A DNA stretch of 64,000 nt from an uncultured Verrucomicrobiota bacterium (GCA_937996795.1 CALKUH010000012.1:1-64000); one strand, 5' to 3'; shown: positions 43,601 to 50,800, counted from the stretch's first letter. Notes: generated by a model not told the origin, from the sequence alone. A program made the numbers and translations.

Positions 43601-44002
43601 GGTTCGCTTGGCGGCTACCAGACCTTCGCCGAGTGGCAGCTCGCGCAGTTCGGCTCCACCAATGCCGCGGGCACGGGGCCGTTCGACGACTTTGACGGCG
43701 ACGGCGCCGCCAACCGGCTGGAATACCTCACCGGCACCCAGCCGACCAATCCGGCCAGCGCCTGGGGCATCAGCGCCACGGCGGAAAACAACGGCGCCTT
43801 CTCCGTGGGCTACGAACGCATCGCGAACCGTGGATTCACCGTTCAGGCCAGCACCGACCTCGTCAGCGATGCGTGGACCACGCTCGACCTGCCCGGCAAC
43901 CAGCCGTTCTACGCGTCCAGCAATGCGTGGGTGGAATTCGTAGCCCCGGTCTCAACGAACGAAGCCGACCGCTACTACCGGATCCGCGTCGACGAGCCGT
44001 GA
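40655..44002 (+). CDS. Secreted sugar dehydrogenase (PQQ type) fused to a diheme cytochrome domain
   Basis: An 1115-residue exported protein with signal peptide (residues 1-20, ending ARA). Residues about 20-240 form a beta-rich module. About 260-660 match soluble glucose/sorbosone dehydrogenases (GLLGLAFHPGYATNRRFF, DLHFGPDGLLYIATGD, FATGLRNPFRFTFD, GQNAWEEINWI). About 665-985 resemble the SO2930-type diheme cytochrome family (VIPYELNVPFWSDNAIKRRW), with heme sites CLVCH at 819 and CAQCH at 896. The end has a calcium-loop repeat DDFDGDGAANRLEYLTG and a beta domain closing in RYYRIRVDEP. It probably oxidises a sugar in the periplasm and passes electrons within the same chain. PQQ dependence is family inference. 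Confidence 0.8.
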   Translation: MRHLLACVLVVLCPLAARATLITAHTDAGGAGAVVNGTLAAHEYGPANSYAFTGGGAGFGGMLGSATLYVKSDASHVYFGFSSLGVPGGNPDRVVVYLHTRPGGFQPNGQMSDVTDASRSNATFLSATAPERVIFRDGAVSNSADFALVILNRTNGFSRLYELRGAGTAHVEIAHYAAGRGTPTPEFGVSRAALGLGGTGAVELVAIALSETGFLSNEAIPALGMSTNPGFYTSGSIVYSNFHRFEVSAGAPADPFTQRVANTTISMPVTPPPAQADSFSLENALPTVAFTNPIALAVPPGETNRLFVVERAGLIVVITNLAAPTRSVFMNIQPRVNASGEGGLLGLAFHPGYATNRRFFCFYATTATNGTGTGFHTRASEFRASTTNANTADPAFEGVLFSQFNERDNHNAGDLHFGPDGLLYIATGDEGDFNDNLNNSQTITRDFFAAMLRVDVDFRTNSIPPNPHPALAAGTNYAIPAGNPFIGATNFMGTNISPTQVRTEFFATGLRNPFRFTFDPVNGRLLCADVGQNAWEEINWITNGGNYGWARREGFVAGPKTAGQPLSLFTPPLLAYGHGSATNQGNSVTGGIVYYGDRIPTLFGHYIFADYQSGHLWAMTDNGTTNTAFKWLATDAFLVGFGRDPRNGDVLMCDLIANQVKRLVPNASTSTLPQTLSAAGVFSDLQTLTPHPGVIPYELNVPFWSDNAIKRRWFSLPSTNLTMTFAAETPWTFPTSMVWIKHFDLELTSGVPSSARRLETRILVKNAGGDGGYGVTYRWGNSLLDATLVPAGGLDEPFVINDAGVIRTQVWRYPSRAECLVCHNTGAGFGLGFSAPQLNRDMDYSGRVTNQIAALAANGYLASPPASLHTLRAMAHATNDAVSVEFRARSWLQANCAQCHFPGGPSPGNFDARLLPPLPQANLVDGPLNNTQGDPLNRVIARADVPRSMAHTRIALRGAGQMPPLASSLVDTQGVALLAAWIGSLGGYQTFAEWQLAQFGSTNAAGTGPFDDFDGDGAANRLEYLTGTQPTNPASAWGISATAENNGAFSVGYERIANRGFTVQASTDLVSDAWTTLDLPGNQPFYASSNAWVEFVAPVSTNEADRYYRIRVDEP

Positions 44003-44014
44003 AGGCGGCGGACC

Positions 44015-44314
44015 TCAGCGATCCTTGTCGTCTTCCTCGCCCTCGAAATCCTCCGCCTCCTCGATCAGGCGGTCCGCCTCCTTGTCATCCTTCAACACCT
44101 GGCGGAGGTGTTTGACGTCCTCGAAATCCTCCTCGTCGTCCTCGTCCTCCTCCCCATCTTCGTCCTCGCGATACGGGCAGTCCGCGGACGCAATCGGGCA
44201 CACGCCATCGGCGAATTCCTGGTGGCAGACCGGGCACTCCTCGCAGTCCGCGGAACCGAACAGGTCGGACTCCTCGTCCGAGGTATGGGTTGGGCGTTTT
44301 CGTGCTGGCGGCAT
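44015..44314 (-). CDS. Small acidic cysteine-rich protein of unknown function
   Basis: A 99-residue protein: basic N-terminus (PPARKRP), a cysteine segment CEECPVCHQEFADGVCPIASADCPYR that looks like a zinc ribbon, then a very acidic region of Glu/Asp repeats. I do not recognise a family. A similar zinc-ribbon plus acidic tail layout is used by small nucleic-acid-associated or ribosome-associated proteins, but no function can be assigned. The gene faces a pair of CAACGNCTG motifs upstream. Its 3' end comes 12 bases after the convergent dehydrogenase gene. Confidence 0.6.
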   Translation of the reverse strand: MPPARKRPTHTSDEESDLFGSADCEECPVCHQEFADGVCPIASADCPYREDEDGEEDEDDEEDFEDVKHLRQVLKDDKEADRLIEEAEDFEGEEDDKDR

Positions 44315-44381
44315 GGTGACGTCCTCCACCACGTTAACTACCCACGCACGCGCCGCCGTGTCGAGTGAAGGCGGAGAAAAA

Positions 44382-44431
44382 TTTTTACAGACGTTGGACG
44401 CCCGCAAAAAAGTTTTTACAGACGTTGCAAA
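44382..44431 (-). promoter_or_regulatory. Paired CAACGTCTG motif upstream of the acidic protein gene
   Basis: On the minus strand TTTGCAACGTCTGTAAAAA (44413-44431) and TCCAACGTCTGTAAAAA (44382-44398): almost identical, cores 31 bases apart. They lie about 70-115 bases before the ATG at 44314, between it and the HNH gene. Confidence 0.5.
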
Positions 44432-44442
44432 CGGCCCCCCGC

Positions 44443-45054
44443 CTATTCGCCGAGTTCGACGTTCCAGTAGGCGAAGTCGAGGAAGTGGCGCCACGAGTGG
44501 TGCGCCGACTTGTGGAACTGGACTTCGAGGAACGGACGCCACCGCGGCTTCTTCGGCTTGCGGATGAGCTGCATGCGCGCCTGCTCCGGCGTGCGGTTCG
44601 CCTTGCGGCGGTTGCACTCGATGCAGCTGCATACGATGTTCGTCCACGTCGTCAGGCCGCCGTGCTGGCGGGGCACCACGTGATCGAGGTTGAGGTCCTT
44701 GCGGTCGAATTTGATCCCGCAGTACTGGCAGATGTTCTTGTCGCGCTCGAAGACATTCTGGCGCGTGAACTTGACCTCCTTCGCGGGCAGGCGGTCGAAG
44801 AACAGCAACAGGATGACCCGCGGCACCGGGATGCGGAACCGGATCGTCTGGACGATTTCGTCCTGCTCCGCGGCCGCGCGCGAGACATCGCACCATTCGC
44901 GGAAGGTGTAGGTGTTGAAGCCGTCGGCGTGCTGGTACACGACCTGCGCATGACCCGTGAACAACAGGGTCAGCGCGCGTTCGGCGGAGCAGACGTTGAC
45001 CGCCTGCCACAACCGATTCAGCACCAGCACCGGACGCTCGAGCAGCGAGTTCAT
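44443..45054 (-). CDS. HNH endonuclease family protein
   Basis: A 203-residue protein. The opening MNSLLERPVLVLNRLWQAVNVCSAERAL is typical of a widespread HNH family found in PVC bacteria and cyanobacteria. The nuclease core has CQYCG, LDHVVPRQHGG and CIECNRRKANRTP, giving the ββα-metal site plus a zinc-binding CxxC pair. Target and biological role are unknown for this family; no defence genes sit beside it. One weak copy of the CAACG motif lies upstream at about 45072. Length is standard for the family. Confidence 0.85.
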   Translation of the reverse strand: MNSLLERPVLVLNRLWQAVNVCSAERALTLLFTGHAQVVYQHADGFNTYTFREWCDVSRAAAEQDEIVQTIRFRIPVPRVILLLFFDRLPAKEVKFTRQNVFERDKNICQYCGIKFDRKDLNLDHVVPRQHGGLTTWTNIVCSCIECNRRKANRTPEQARMQLIRKPKKPRWRPFLEVQFHKSAHHSWRHFLDFAYWNVELGE

Positions 45055-45167
45055 GACAACAACCCAGCCAAATTTTCAACGAAGGTAGCAAACACGCGGA
45101 GTCGTGTCAAAGCGGCGACCGTTACGATGCGGTTAGGAAACAGGCGCACGCGACGCGTTTTGCAAGC

Positions 45168-45234
45168 TTGCAGTGGGCACGCAGGCAGGATACGTTCGCC
45201 TGCTTTTCGGCCCGGAAGCCGGGCCTGCAAGGGA
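45168..45234 (+). promoter_or_regulatory. Promoter and leader hairpin of the NYN-like gene
   Basis: TTGCAG, 17 bases, TACGTT (45168-45196). The leader has a perfect hairpin GGCCCGG-AAG-CCGGGCC (45209-45225) directly before the ribosome-binding site AAGGGA (45229-45234), so translation may be modulated by structure (inference). Confidence 0.5.
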
Positions 45235-45239
45235 GCAGC

Positions 45240-45884
45240 ATGGGCATTCTCGACAGTGTCAAATCGATGTTCGGCGGCAGCGGCGCCTCGGAGAGCGTGC
45301 GCGCGGCGGACCGGGTGTATGTGGTGGACGCGGAAAAGCTGGCGGACAGCCGCGAGGGCCGCACGGGGCCGGTGGAGCGCTTCCGGGCGATCCAGCAGTT
45401 GAGCCGTTTTTCCGAGCGCGAAAAGGTCGAGATCGTCGCCGTCGTCGGCGGCCGCCCGCTGCGCGAAGTGGCGCACGGCGAGAGTTTTAATGGCGTGAAG
45501 GTGTTCTACGTCGAGGAAGGCCAGTCGCTCGCGGACCGCATGGAGAAATGCATCGGTGAAGCGCGCCGCAAGCCGGTCGTCATCACGAACGACAAGCAGT
45601 TGGAAACCCGCATGAACGAACGCGGCATCGCAACGCTCCGCGTCTCGACGCTGCGCAAGGCGTTTGAAACCGGCGGCGAAGGCGGCGGGGAGCGGGGTGA
45701 ACGCGGAGGCGACCGCGGCGAACGTGGCGGCCGCGACCGGCGACCGCGGCGCAATGGACGGCCCGACCGCCCCCAGCGCCAGGAAAGCAACGCCGAAGGC
45801 ACCAGCGCCGGCGATGCAGCGGAACCCGCCGACCAGAGCCCGCCCACGGACACCGTGGACGGCCTGATCGACCGCGTGAATTAA
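45240..45884 (+). CDS. NYN/PIN-like domain protein with Arg/Gly-rich tail
   Basis: A 214-residue protein. The first 140 residues (VYVVDAEKLADS, VEIVAVVGGRPLRE, VFYVEEGQSLADRMEKCI, KPVVITNDKQLETRMNERG) resemble NYN/YacP-type ribonuclease domains, with an early aspartate and a late ITND. The tail has RGERGGDRGERGG repeats, an RNA-binding RGG type, followed by an acidic end. A single-strand RNA processing role is inferred. Upstream ATG codons lie before the promoter. The gene has its own promoter, and a ribosome-binding site AAGGGA five bases before the ATG. Confidence 0.65.
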   Translation: MGILDSVKSMFGGSGASESVRAADRVYVVDAEKLADSREGRTGPVERFRAIQQLSRFSEREKVEIVAVVGGRPLREVAHGESFNGVKVFYVEEGQSLADRMEKCIGEARRKPVVITNDKQLETRMNERGIATLRVSTLRKAFETGGEGGGERGERGGDRGERGGRDRRPRRNGRPDRPQRQESNAEGTSAGDAAEPADQSPPTDTVDGLIDRVN

Positions 45885-45891
45885 TCGCGCC

Positions 45892-46392
45892 TTATTTCTT
45901 CAACTCGTGCGGATCGGCGAAGGCGAGGCGCGCGGGGGCGCGGTACACGGCCTTTTCCGTCACCACCACGTCCACCGGCACGTCGTGGGACTCCGTGGGA
46001 GTCGCCACCAGCTTCTGGCACTCGAACGCAAGGCACGCCTTCGTGCCGCGCACGCCGGCGAGCAGGCGGTCGAAATGTCCGCCGCCGTGGCCCAGGCGGA
46101 ATCCATAGCGATCAAACGCCAGCGCCGTCACGGCGATGAAGTCAACCTCGTCGCCCGACACCCACTGCGGATTCGCCGGTTCCTCGATGCCGTACAGGCC
46201 GGTGCGCAGCGGGGCGCCGTCGTCCCAGCGCGCGAGCCCGTACACGGCCTCCGCCTTGATCCACGCGGGCAACAACACCGTCTTGCCCGCCGCGCGGCAC
46301 GCGGCGACCACGCGGTCGGTCCCGACTTCGCGCGGACGCGCCCGGTACACTGCAACGACGCGCGCGGCCTGGAATTCCGGCAGCGCGATCAA
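45892..46392 (-). CDS. 5-formyltetrahydrofolate cyclo-ligase
   Basis: Converts 5-formyl-THF to methenyl-THF with ATP. VYRARPREVGTDRVV, GKTVLLPAW, FRLGHGGGHFDRLLAG and FECQKLVATPTESHDVPVD are the family motifs; the GGGHFDR segment is the nucleotide/folate site. The first usual start codon (TTG at 46392) would give 166 residues and cut off an N-terminal helix. Upstream, in frame, the codons still read like the family N-terminus (NPKAVARQAAQRIRNKLSL), and a strong GAGGAGGGG lies just before an ATC at 46512, so the real start may be non-canonical. The gene overlaps rarA if so. Neighbourhood to 6S RNA is common. Confidence 0.85.
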   Translation of the reverse strand: MIALPEFQAARVVAVYRARPREVGTDRVVAACRAAGKTVLLPAWIKAEAVYGLARWDDGAPLRTGLYGIEEPANPQWVSGDEVDFIAVTALAFDRYGFRLGHGGGHFDRLLAGVRGTKACLAFECQKLVATPTESHDVPVDVVVTEKAVYRAPARLAFADPHELKK

Positions 46393-46490
46393 CGCCGCCT
46401 GCGCGCGCTCGCCCGCCCCGGCGATCCAGTCGAGTGAAAGTTTGTTGCGGATGCGCTGCGCCGCCTGGCGCGCGACCGCCTTTGGATTGA

Positions 46491-47828
46491 TCAGCTGGTG
46501 GTGCGTGTTGATGGTCCCCTCCTCAGCTCCGCCCAGCGGGCGAGCCGCTCGCGGATGCGCTTTTCGTAACCTTCGTCCGTCGGTTCATAATAGATCTTGC
46601 TCGTGGGCACATACTCCTGCTCGACCACATGCCCCGCGTAGTCGTGCGCGTATTTATAGCCGGTATGCCCGAAGGTTTCCGCCGCTTTTTTATGGGATGA
46701 ATCCCGCAGGTGTTTCGGCACCGGCAGCACGCGGCCCTCCTTGATGTCGGCCAGCGCCGCATCGACGCCCAAATAGCTCGCGTTGCTCTTCGGGGCGCAC
46801 GCGAGGTAGGTCGTCGCCTGCGCGAGGATGATGCGCGCCTCGGGCATGCCCACGAAATCCACCGCGGTCATCGCGGACACGGCGACCTGCAGGCCCATCG
46901 GGTCCGCGTTGCCGATGTCTTCCGACGCGAGGATGATGAGGCGGCGCGCAATAAAGCGCGGGTCCTCGCCCGCGTAGATCATTTTGGCGAGCCAGTAGAG
47001 CGCGGCGTTGGGATCGGACCCGCGCACGCTCTTGATGAACGCGGAAATCGTGTCGTAGTGCCCGTCCTCGTCGTGGTCGTAGACCACGGCTTTTTTCTGG
47101 ATCGATTCCTCCGTCACCGCGCGCGTGATGCGCACCACGCCATCGGCGTCGGCCGGGGTGGTCAGCGCGGCGATCTCCAGCGCGTTCAGCGCGCGGCGCG
47201 CGTCCCCCTCGCACGCCATCGCCAGGTGCGCCAACGCGGCATCGTCCGCCGCCACCGCGCGGTCGCCCAACCCGTCGGGATGCGTGAGCGCGCGGCGCAG
47301 CAAGGCGATGATGTCGGCTTCCGACAACGCCTCGAGCTGGAAGATCTGCGAACGCGACGTGAGCGGGCTGTTGATGAAAAAGAACGGATTGTGCGTCGTC
47401 GCGCCGACCAGCGTGACCGCCCCCTCCTCGACGAACGGCAGCAACACGTCCTGCTGCGCCTTGTTGAAGCGGTGGATTTCGTCGATAAAGAGAATCGTAT
47501 CCTGCCCGCGCAACCGCTTGCGTTGCTGCGCCGCCTCCAGCAATGCGCGCAGGATGGCGACGTTGGCCAGCACGCCGCTCGTGCGCTCGAAGAAGCGGCG
47601 GGTGACCAGCGCAATGACTTCAGCAAGGGACGTTTTGCCGCAGCCCGGCGGGCCGTAGAGGATGATGCTGCCCAGCCGGTCCGCCTCGATCGCGCGCCGC
47701 AGCAGCTTGCCCGGCCCGATCACATGCTGCTGGCCGGCAATGTCCTCCAGCGTGCGCGGCCGCATCCGCGCCGCCAGCGGCGGGCGTGTTTGGGAAACCG
47801 GTTGATCCCTGTCAAAAAGTTCGTCCAT
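46491..47828 (-). CDS. rarA: Replication-associated recombination ATPase RarA/MgsA
   Basis: A 445-residue AAA+ ATPase acting at stalled replication forks. Walker A is GPPGCGKTS near residue 57, Walker B is ILFIDEIHRFNKAQQD, and sensor 1 is VGATTHNPFFFINSPLTSRS. The C-terminal domain (EEPTDEGYEKRIRERL-type end) is as in E. coli RarA. It starts at an ATG 47828; upstream codons are not conserved. The gene just downstream is the cyclo-ligase. Upstream is a terminator and the putative 6S RNA, an association known from Firmicutes. Confidence 0.94.
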   Translation of the reverse strand: MDELFDRDQPVSQTRPPLAARMRPRTLEDIAGQQHVIGPGKLLRRAIEADRLGSIILYGPPGCGKTSLAEVIALVTRRFFERTSGVLANVAILRALLEAAQQRKRLRGQDTILFIDEIHRFNKAQQDVLLPFVEEGAVTLVGATTHNPFFFINSPLTSRSQIFQLEALSEADIIALLRRALTHPDGLGDRAVAADDAALAHLAMACEGDARRALNALEIAALTTPADADGVVRITRAVTEESIQKKAVVYDHDEDGHYDTISAFIKSVRGSDPNAALYWLAKMIYAGEDPRFIARRLIILASEDIGNADPMGLQVAVSAMTAVDFVGMPEARIILAQATTYLACAPKSNASYLGVDAALADIKEGRVLPVPKHLRDSSHKKAAETFGHTGYKYAHDYAGHVVEQEYVPTSKIYYEPTDEGYEKRIRERLARWAELRRGPSTRTTS

Positions 47829-47906
47829 GAGCAGGCGGCCAGTATAGCAGCAACCGGTCCCGCGCACGAGCCGTCTGGGTGAATGCGCTCAGGAACATGA
47901 ACGGGC

Positions 47907-47937
47907 AAAAAAAATACCCCGCCTCGGCCGATGCGGG
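47907..47937 (-). terminator. Terminator before rarA (minus strand)
   Basis: On the minus strand a hairpin built from CCCGC / GCGGG with an inner TCGGCCGA palindrome is followed by TATTTTTTTT. It would stop transcription from the pheS-pheT-hicB direction before rarA. Confidence 0.7.
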
Positions 47938-48100
47938 CGTTGCTCTGACGCCTCGAGTTTCGAGGTGGGTGCCCTGCCGGTCGTTTCCCACGTTCCCGCG
48001 AGGGACGTGTGGTACACGACCGGACGATGAGCTCCCTTTCAGTCTTTAATACTGGGTCAGAGAAGCTTAGCCCCTGTCGAACCAGGCAGGGTATTTTCTT
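47930..48100 (+). ncRNA. ssrS: Probable 6S RNA
   Basis: Structure seen in the sequence: a closing stem (GGGC 47935-47938 with GCCC 48070-48073; GCTCTGAC 47942-47949 with GTCAGAG 48056-48062), small hairpins, and a long terminal hairpin built from CCGGTCGT / ACGACCGG with inner CCACGTTCCC / GGGACGTG. The terminal stem is bordered by TGCCCTG on the left and GAGCTCCC on the right, which fit the open central bubble of 6S RNA. A hairpin CCCTG...CAGGG with TATTTTCTTT at 48071-48100 can end the transcript. RarA and the formyl-THF cyclo-ligase genes, known 6S neighbours in other phyla, are adjacent. It would bind sigma-70 polymerase. The opposite strand cannot be excluded. Confidence 0.55.
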
Positions 48101-48168
48101 TGCCCCCGGACCCGCGCCCGGGGGAAATCACGTCAAAGAACAACAACCAATTGATATTCGATTTCGAT

Positions 48169-48336
48169 CTAACAAACCTTACGTTCACCGAGAATCAGCC
48201 GGATAGCAGCGTTGAGATTCTCTTTAGCCCCCTCGACGCTTTCACCCTGACCATTCGCGCCGGGAACCTCCGGGCAAACAGCCCAGAACCCGCCCTCGGG
48301 CGCTCGATCAATAATGGCTGTAAATTCAGCTTTCAC
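48169..48336 (-). CDS. Small HicB-like antitoxin-fold protein
   Basis: A 55-residue gene too short to be obvious. Starting at GTG (overlapping the pheT stop by 11 bases) it reads KAEFTAIIDRAPEGGFWAVC, PEVPGANGQGESVEGAKEN, LNAAIRLILGERKVC: this is the HicB partial-RNase-H fold pattern. Usual HicB proteins continue another 15-20 residues or more, including a DNA-binding end, so it may be truncated. No HicA toxin is adjacent: the space to the 6S RNA is only about 65 bases. The AT-richer composition suggests transfer. Function as a solitary HicB is uncertain. Confidence 0.7.
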   Translation of the reverse strand: MKAEFTAIIDRAPEGGFWAVCPEVPGANGQGESVEGAKENLNAAIRLILGERKVC

Positions 48337-50752
48337 GAATCTCGGCGGCCAGCTCCTTGCGCAACGCCGCCTTCACAACATCATGATACCCATTGGCCTC
48401 GTCGTCCGTCAAGGTGCGGCGGGCGGATCGGTAGGTCAGGGAATACGCGACGCTGCGGCGGCCGGCGCCGATCGCAGGGCCTTTGAAAATGTCGAAGAGT
48501 TCGACCGCCTCCAGCTCGGGCGGAGCGGCGGCGCGGATCACGCGCACGATGTCATCGTGGCTGACCGCATCGGCAACAATCATCGCCACATCGCGCGCGA
48601 CGGACGGGAACGCGGGAATGTCGCTGAACACGCGCACCTTTAATGCGCGCGCCAGCAGCGCGGACGCGTCCAGCTCCATGACGGCAATCGGATCGGTCAA
48701 TCGCCACTCCTTGCGGATGCGCCGGTCCACCAGCGCGAGCGTGCCGAGCCGCGTCGCGCCCGCAAACAACTCGACCGCCGTCCCGGGCTCGGCATAGGCC
48801 GCCACCGCGGACTTCACGTCCAACGCGCCCAGGCCCATCCCGCGCGCCAGCGCTTCGAGCAGCCCCTTGGCCCACAGGAATATTTCCTCCGACGTAACCG
48901 CGCGCCGCCGGTCCAGCGCCGCGCGCCCGAGCGGACCCATCAGCCCGATGCACAGCCGGTCGGTTTCCACCACCGCACCCGCCTCATCGCGTGAGAACGT
49001 ACGGCCGATTTCGTAAAGCGCAGCCTGATCCGCCTGGTGCGCGCGATTGCGCCCGAGCGTTTCCACCATCTGCGGCACGAGCGAGGGACGCAGCACGGAC
49101 TGGTCGGCGCTGATCGGACGCGGAATCACAACGCGATTTGGCTTGTTGCCGGCGTCGAACAGATCCAGTTGAGGCTCCGACACGAGGCTGTAGTTCAGGA
49201 TCTCCGACACGCCCAGCCCGGCGAGCGCCGCGCGCAGGCGACCCTTTGCCCGCACCGTGGTCTCGCGACCGGCCGTCGGGTCCACCACCGCGCGCGGATG
49301 CGGCACGGGGACGTTGTCGAGCCCGTGGATCCGCGCGACCTCCTCAACGAGGTCGATCTCGCGCTCCAGGTCTCCGCGGAAACTGGGGATCACCGCCTCA
49401 AACGCGCCCTCCGGCTTAACCTGCACGTCGATTTCAAGGCGCTTGAAGATGTCCGCGATGGCCGCGTCGGAAAGCGCCACGCCCATCACGTCGCGCACGG
49501 CCTGGAAACGACCGGAAAGGCGGCGCGGTGCGGCGGCCGCAGGACGGGTGTCGACCACCTCGCCCACCACCTTCGCGCCCGCCAGCTCCACCATCAACTG
49601 CGCGGCGCGGCGGCTGGCGTATTCCACGCCCTCGATGTCCACCCCGCGTTCGAATCGATACGACGACTCGGTGGAAAGCCCCAGCTTGCGCGCGGTGGCG
49701 CGCACCAGCGCGGGCTCGAACCACGCGGCCTCCAGCAGCACGCGCGCGGTCTTTTCGCAAATCTCGCTGCCCGCGCCGCCCATGACGCCCGCCACGGCCA
49801 CCGGACGTTCCGCATCGGCAATAACCAGGATCGACGGGTCCAGCTCGCGTTCCACCCCGTCGAGCGTGGCCATGCGCTCACCTTCGCGCGCGCGGCGCAC
49901 GACAACACGCCCCCCGGCGAGCAAATCGCGGTCAAACGCGTGCAGCGGATGCCCCGTCTCCAGCATCACATAATTGGTGATGTCCACGACATTGTTGATC
50001 GACCGGATGCCCGCGCGCTCAAGGCGCTGCTTCATCCACTCCGGCGAGGGCCCGATCGTCACCTGCTCCAGCACACGCGCCGTATAGCGCGCACACGCGG
50101 AGGAATCCTCGACCGTGACCAGTGACCGGTGATCAGTGACCGGGGTCTGGATTTCCGTCTTCCGTTTTCCGTCTTCCGTTTCAAGCGCCTTGCGCTTGAT
50201 CCCATACACCGCCGCCAATTCGCGCGCGATGCCGGTGAGGCTGAGGCAATCGGGCCGATTCGGCGTCACTTCCAGCTCAAACACGGTGTCCGGCGGACCC
50301 AGCACCTTGGCGAGCGGCGTGCCGGGCGCCCACTTCGCATCCAGCACGAGCAAGCCGCTGTGGTCGCTCGACAACCCCAGCTCGTCCGCCGCGCACAGCA
50401 TGCCGAAGGATTCGACGCCGCGGATCTTCGCCTTCTTGATCGTCAGCGACCCGTCGGGCAGCGTCACACCCACGCGCGCGAATGGATACCGCCCGCCCGC
50501 CTGCACATTCGGCGCGCCGCACACGACCTGCAACTCGTTCTCGCCGTCGAACACGCGGCACACGGACAGCTTGTCCGCGTTCGGGTGCTTTTCGACGGCG
50601 CGCACCTCGGCGACGACAAACCCTTCGTACGTCGAGCCGACGGTTTCAATGCCCTCAACCTCGGTGCCGGAAAAGGTCAACCGGTCCGCAATCGCACGCG
50701 GCGGTTCGTCGAGGTCGATGTAGTCGGTGAGCCAGGAGAGGGGGATTTTCAT
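48326..50752 (-). CDS. pheT: Phenylalanyl-tRNA synthetase beta subunit
   Basis: An 808-residue subunit. An N-terminal tRNA-binding domain (VVAEVRAVEKHPNADKLSVC), the B3/B4 editing domain (VTPNRPDCLSLTGIARELAAVYG ... IRSINNVVDITNYVMLETGHPLHAFD), B5 (SYRFERGVDIEG), and C-terminal anticodon-binding FDX-ACB domain (FSDIPAFPSVARDVAMIV) appear in order. Residues about 191-213 are encoded by a perfect heptad array (50115-50180) inserted in a naturally variable linker. It follows pheS by 48 bases. Essential gene, normal length. Confidence 0.95.
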   Translation of the reverse strand: MKIPLSWLTDYIDLDEPPRAIADRLTFSGTEVEGIETVGSTYEGFVVAEVRAVEKHPNADKLSVCRVFDGENELQVVCGAPNVQAGGRYPFARVGVTLPDGSLTIKKAKIRGVESFGMLCAADELGLSSDHSGLLVLDAKWAPGTPLAKVLGPPDTVFELEVTPNRPDCLSLTGIARELAAVYGIKRKALETEDGKRKTEIQTPVTDHRSLVTVEDSSACARYTARVLEQVTIGPSPEWMKQRLERAGIRSINNVVDITNYVMLETGHPLHAFDRDLLAGGRVVVRRAREGERMATLDGVERELDPSILVIADAERPVAVAGVMGGAGSEICEKTARVLLEAAWFEPALVRATARKLGLSTESSYRFERGVDIEGVEYASRRAAQLMVELAGAKVVGEVVDTRPAAAAPRRLSGRFQAVRDVMGVALSDAAIADIFKRLEIDVQVKPEGAFEAVIPSFRGDLEREIDLVEEVARIHGLDNVPVPHPRAVVDPTAGRETTVRAKGRLRAALAGLGVSEILNYSLVSEPQLDLFDAGNKPNRVVIPRPISADQSVLRPSLVPQMVETLGRNRAHQADQAALYEIGRTFSRDEAGAVVETDRLCIGLMGPLGRAALDRRRAVTSEEIFLWAKGLLEALARGMGLGALDVKSAVAAYAEPGTAVELFAGATRLGTLALVDRRIRKEWRLTDPIAVMELDASALLARALKVRVFSDIPAFPSVARDVAMIVADAVSHDDIVRVIRAAAPPELEAVELFDIFKGPAIGAGRRSVAYSLTYRSARRTLTDDEANGYHDVVKAALRKELAAEIRES
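50115..50180. repeat. Heptad array inside pheT
   Basis: Four heptads GTGACCA, GTGACCG, GTGATCA, GTGACCG (50115-50142), a 10-base bridge, then TTCCGTC, TTCCGTT, TTCCGTC, TTCCGTT (50153-50180). The 66 bases keep the pheT frame open. Confidence 0.9.
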
Positions 50753-50754
50753 TT

Positions 50755-50800
50755 TCGGTTGGGGAAGGTGTCGGGTGTCAGGAATACTGAAGCCCGAAAC
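50755..50800. repeat. Heptad-type repeat between pheS and pheT
   Basis: GGTGTCGGGTGTCAGG and CCCGAAACCT, the same units as 8281-8387, fill the 48-base gap. No separate signal is visible. Confidence 0.55.

Noticed and set aside
48071..48091. T-loop-like CCCTGTCGAACCAGG suggestive of a tRNA end
   Set aside because: No acceptor, D or anticodon arms fit around it; it is explained as the 3' hairpin of the probable 6S RNA.
48100..48486. Plus-strand frame in the gap and 3' end of pheT, starting with protein-like sequence
   Set aside because: The protein-like part is the complement of the HicB-like gene, and the remainder is antisense to pheT. The minus-strand reading matches a known fold.
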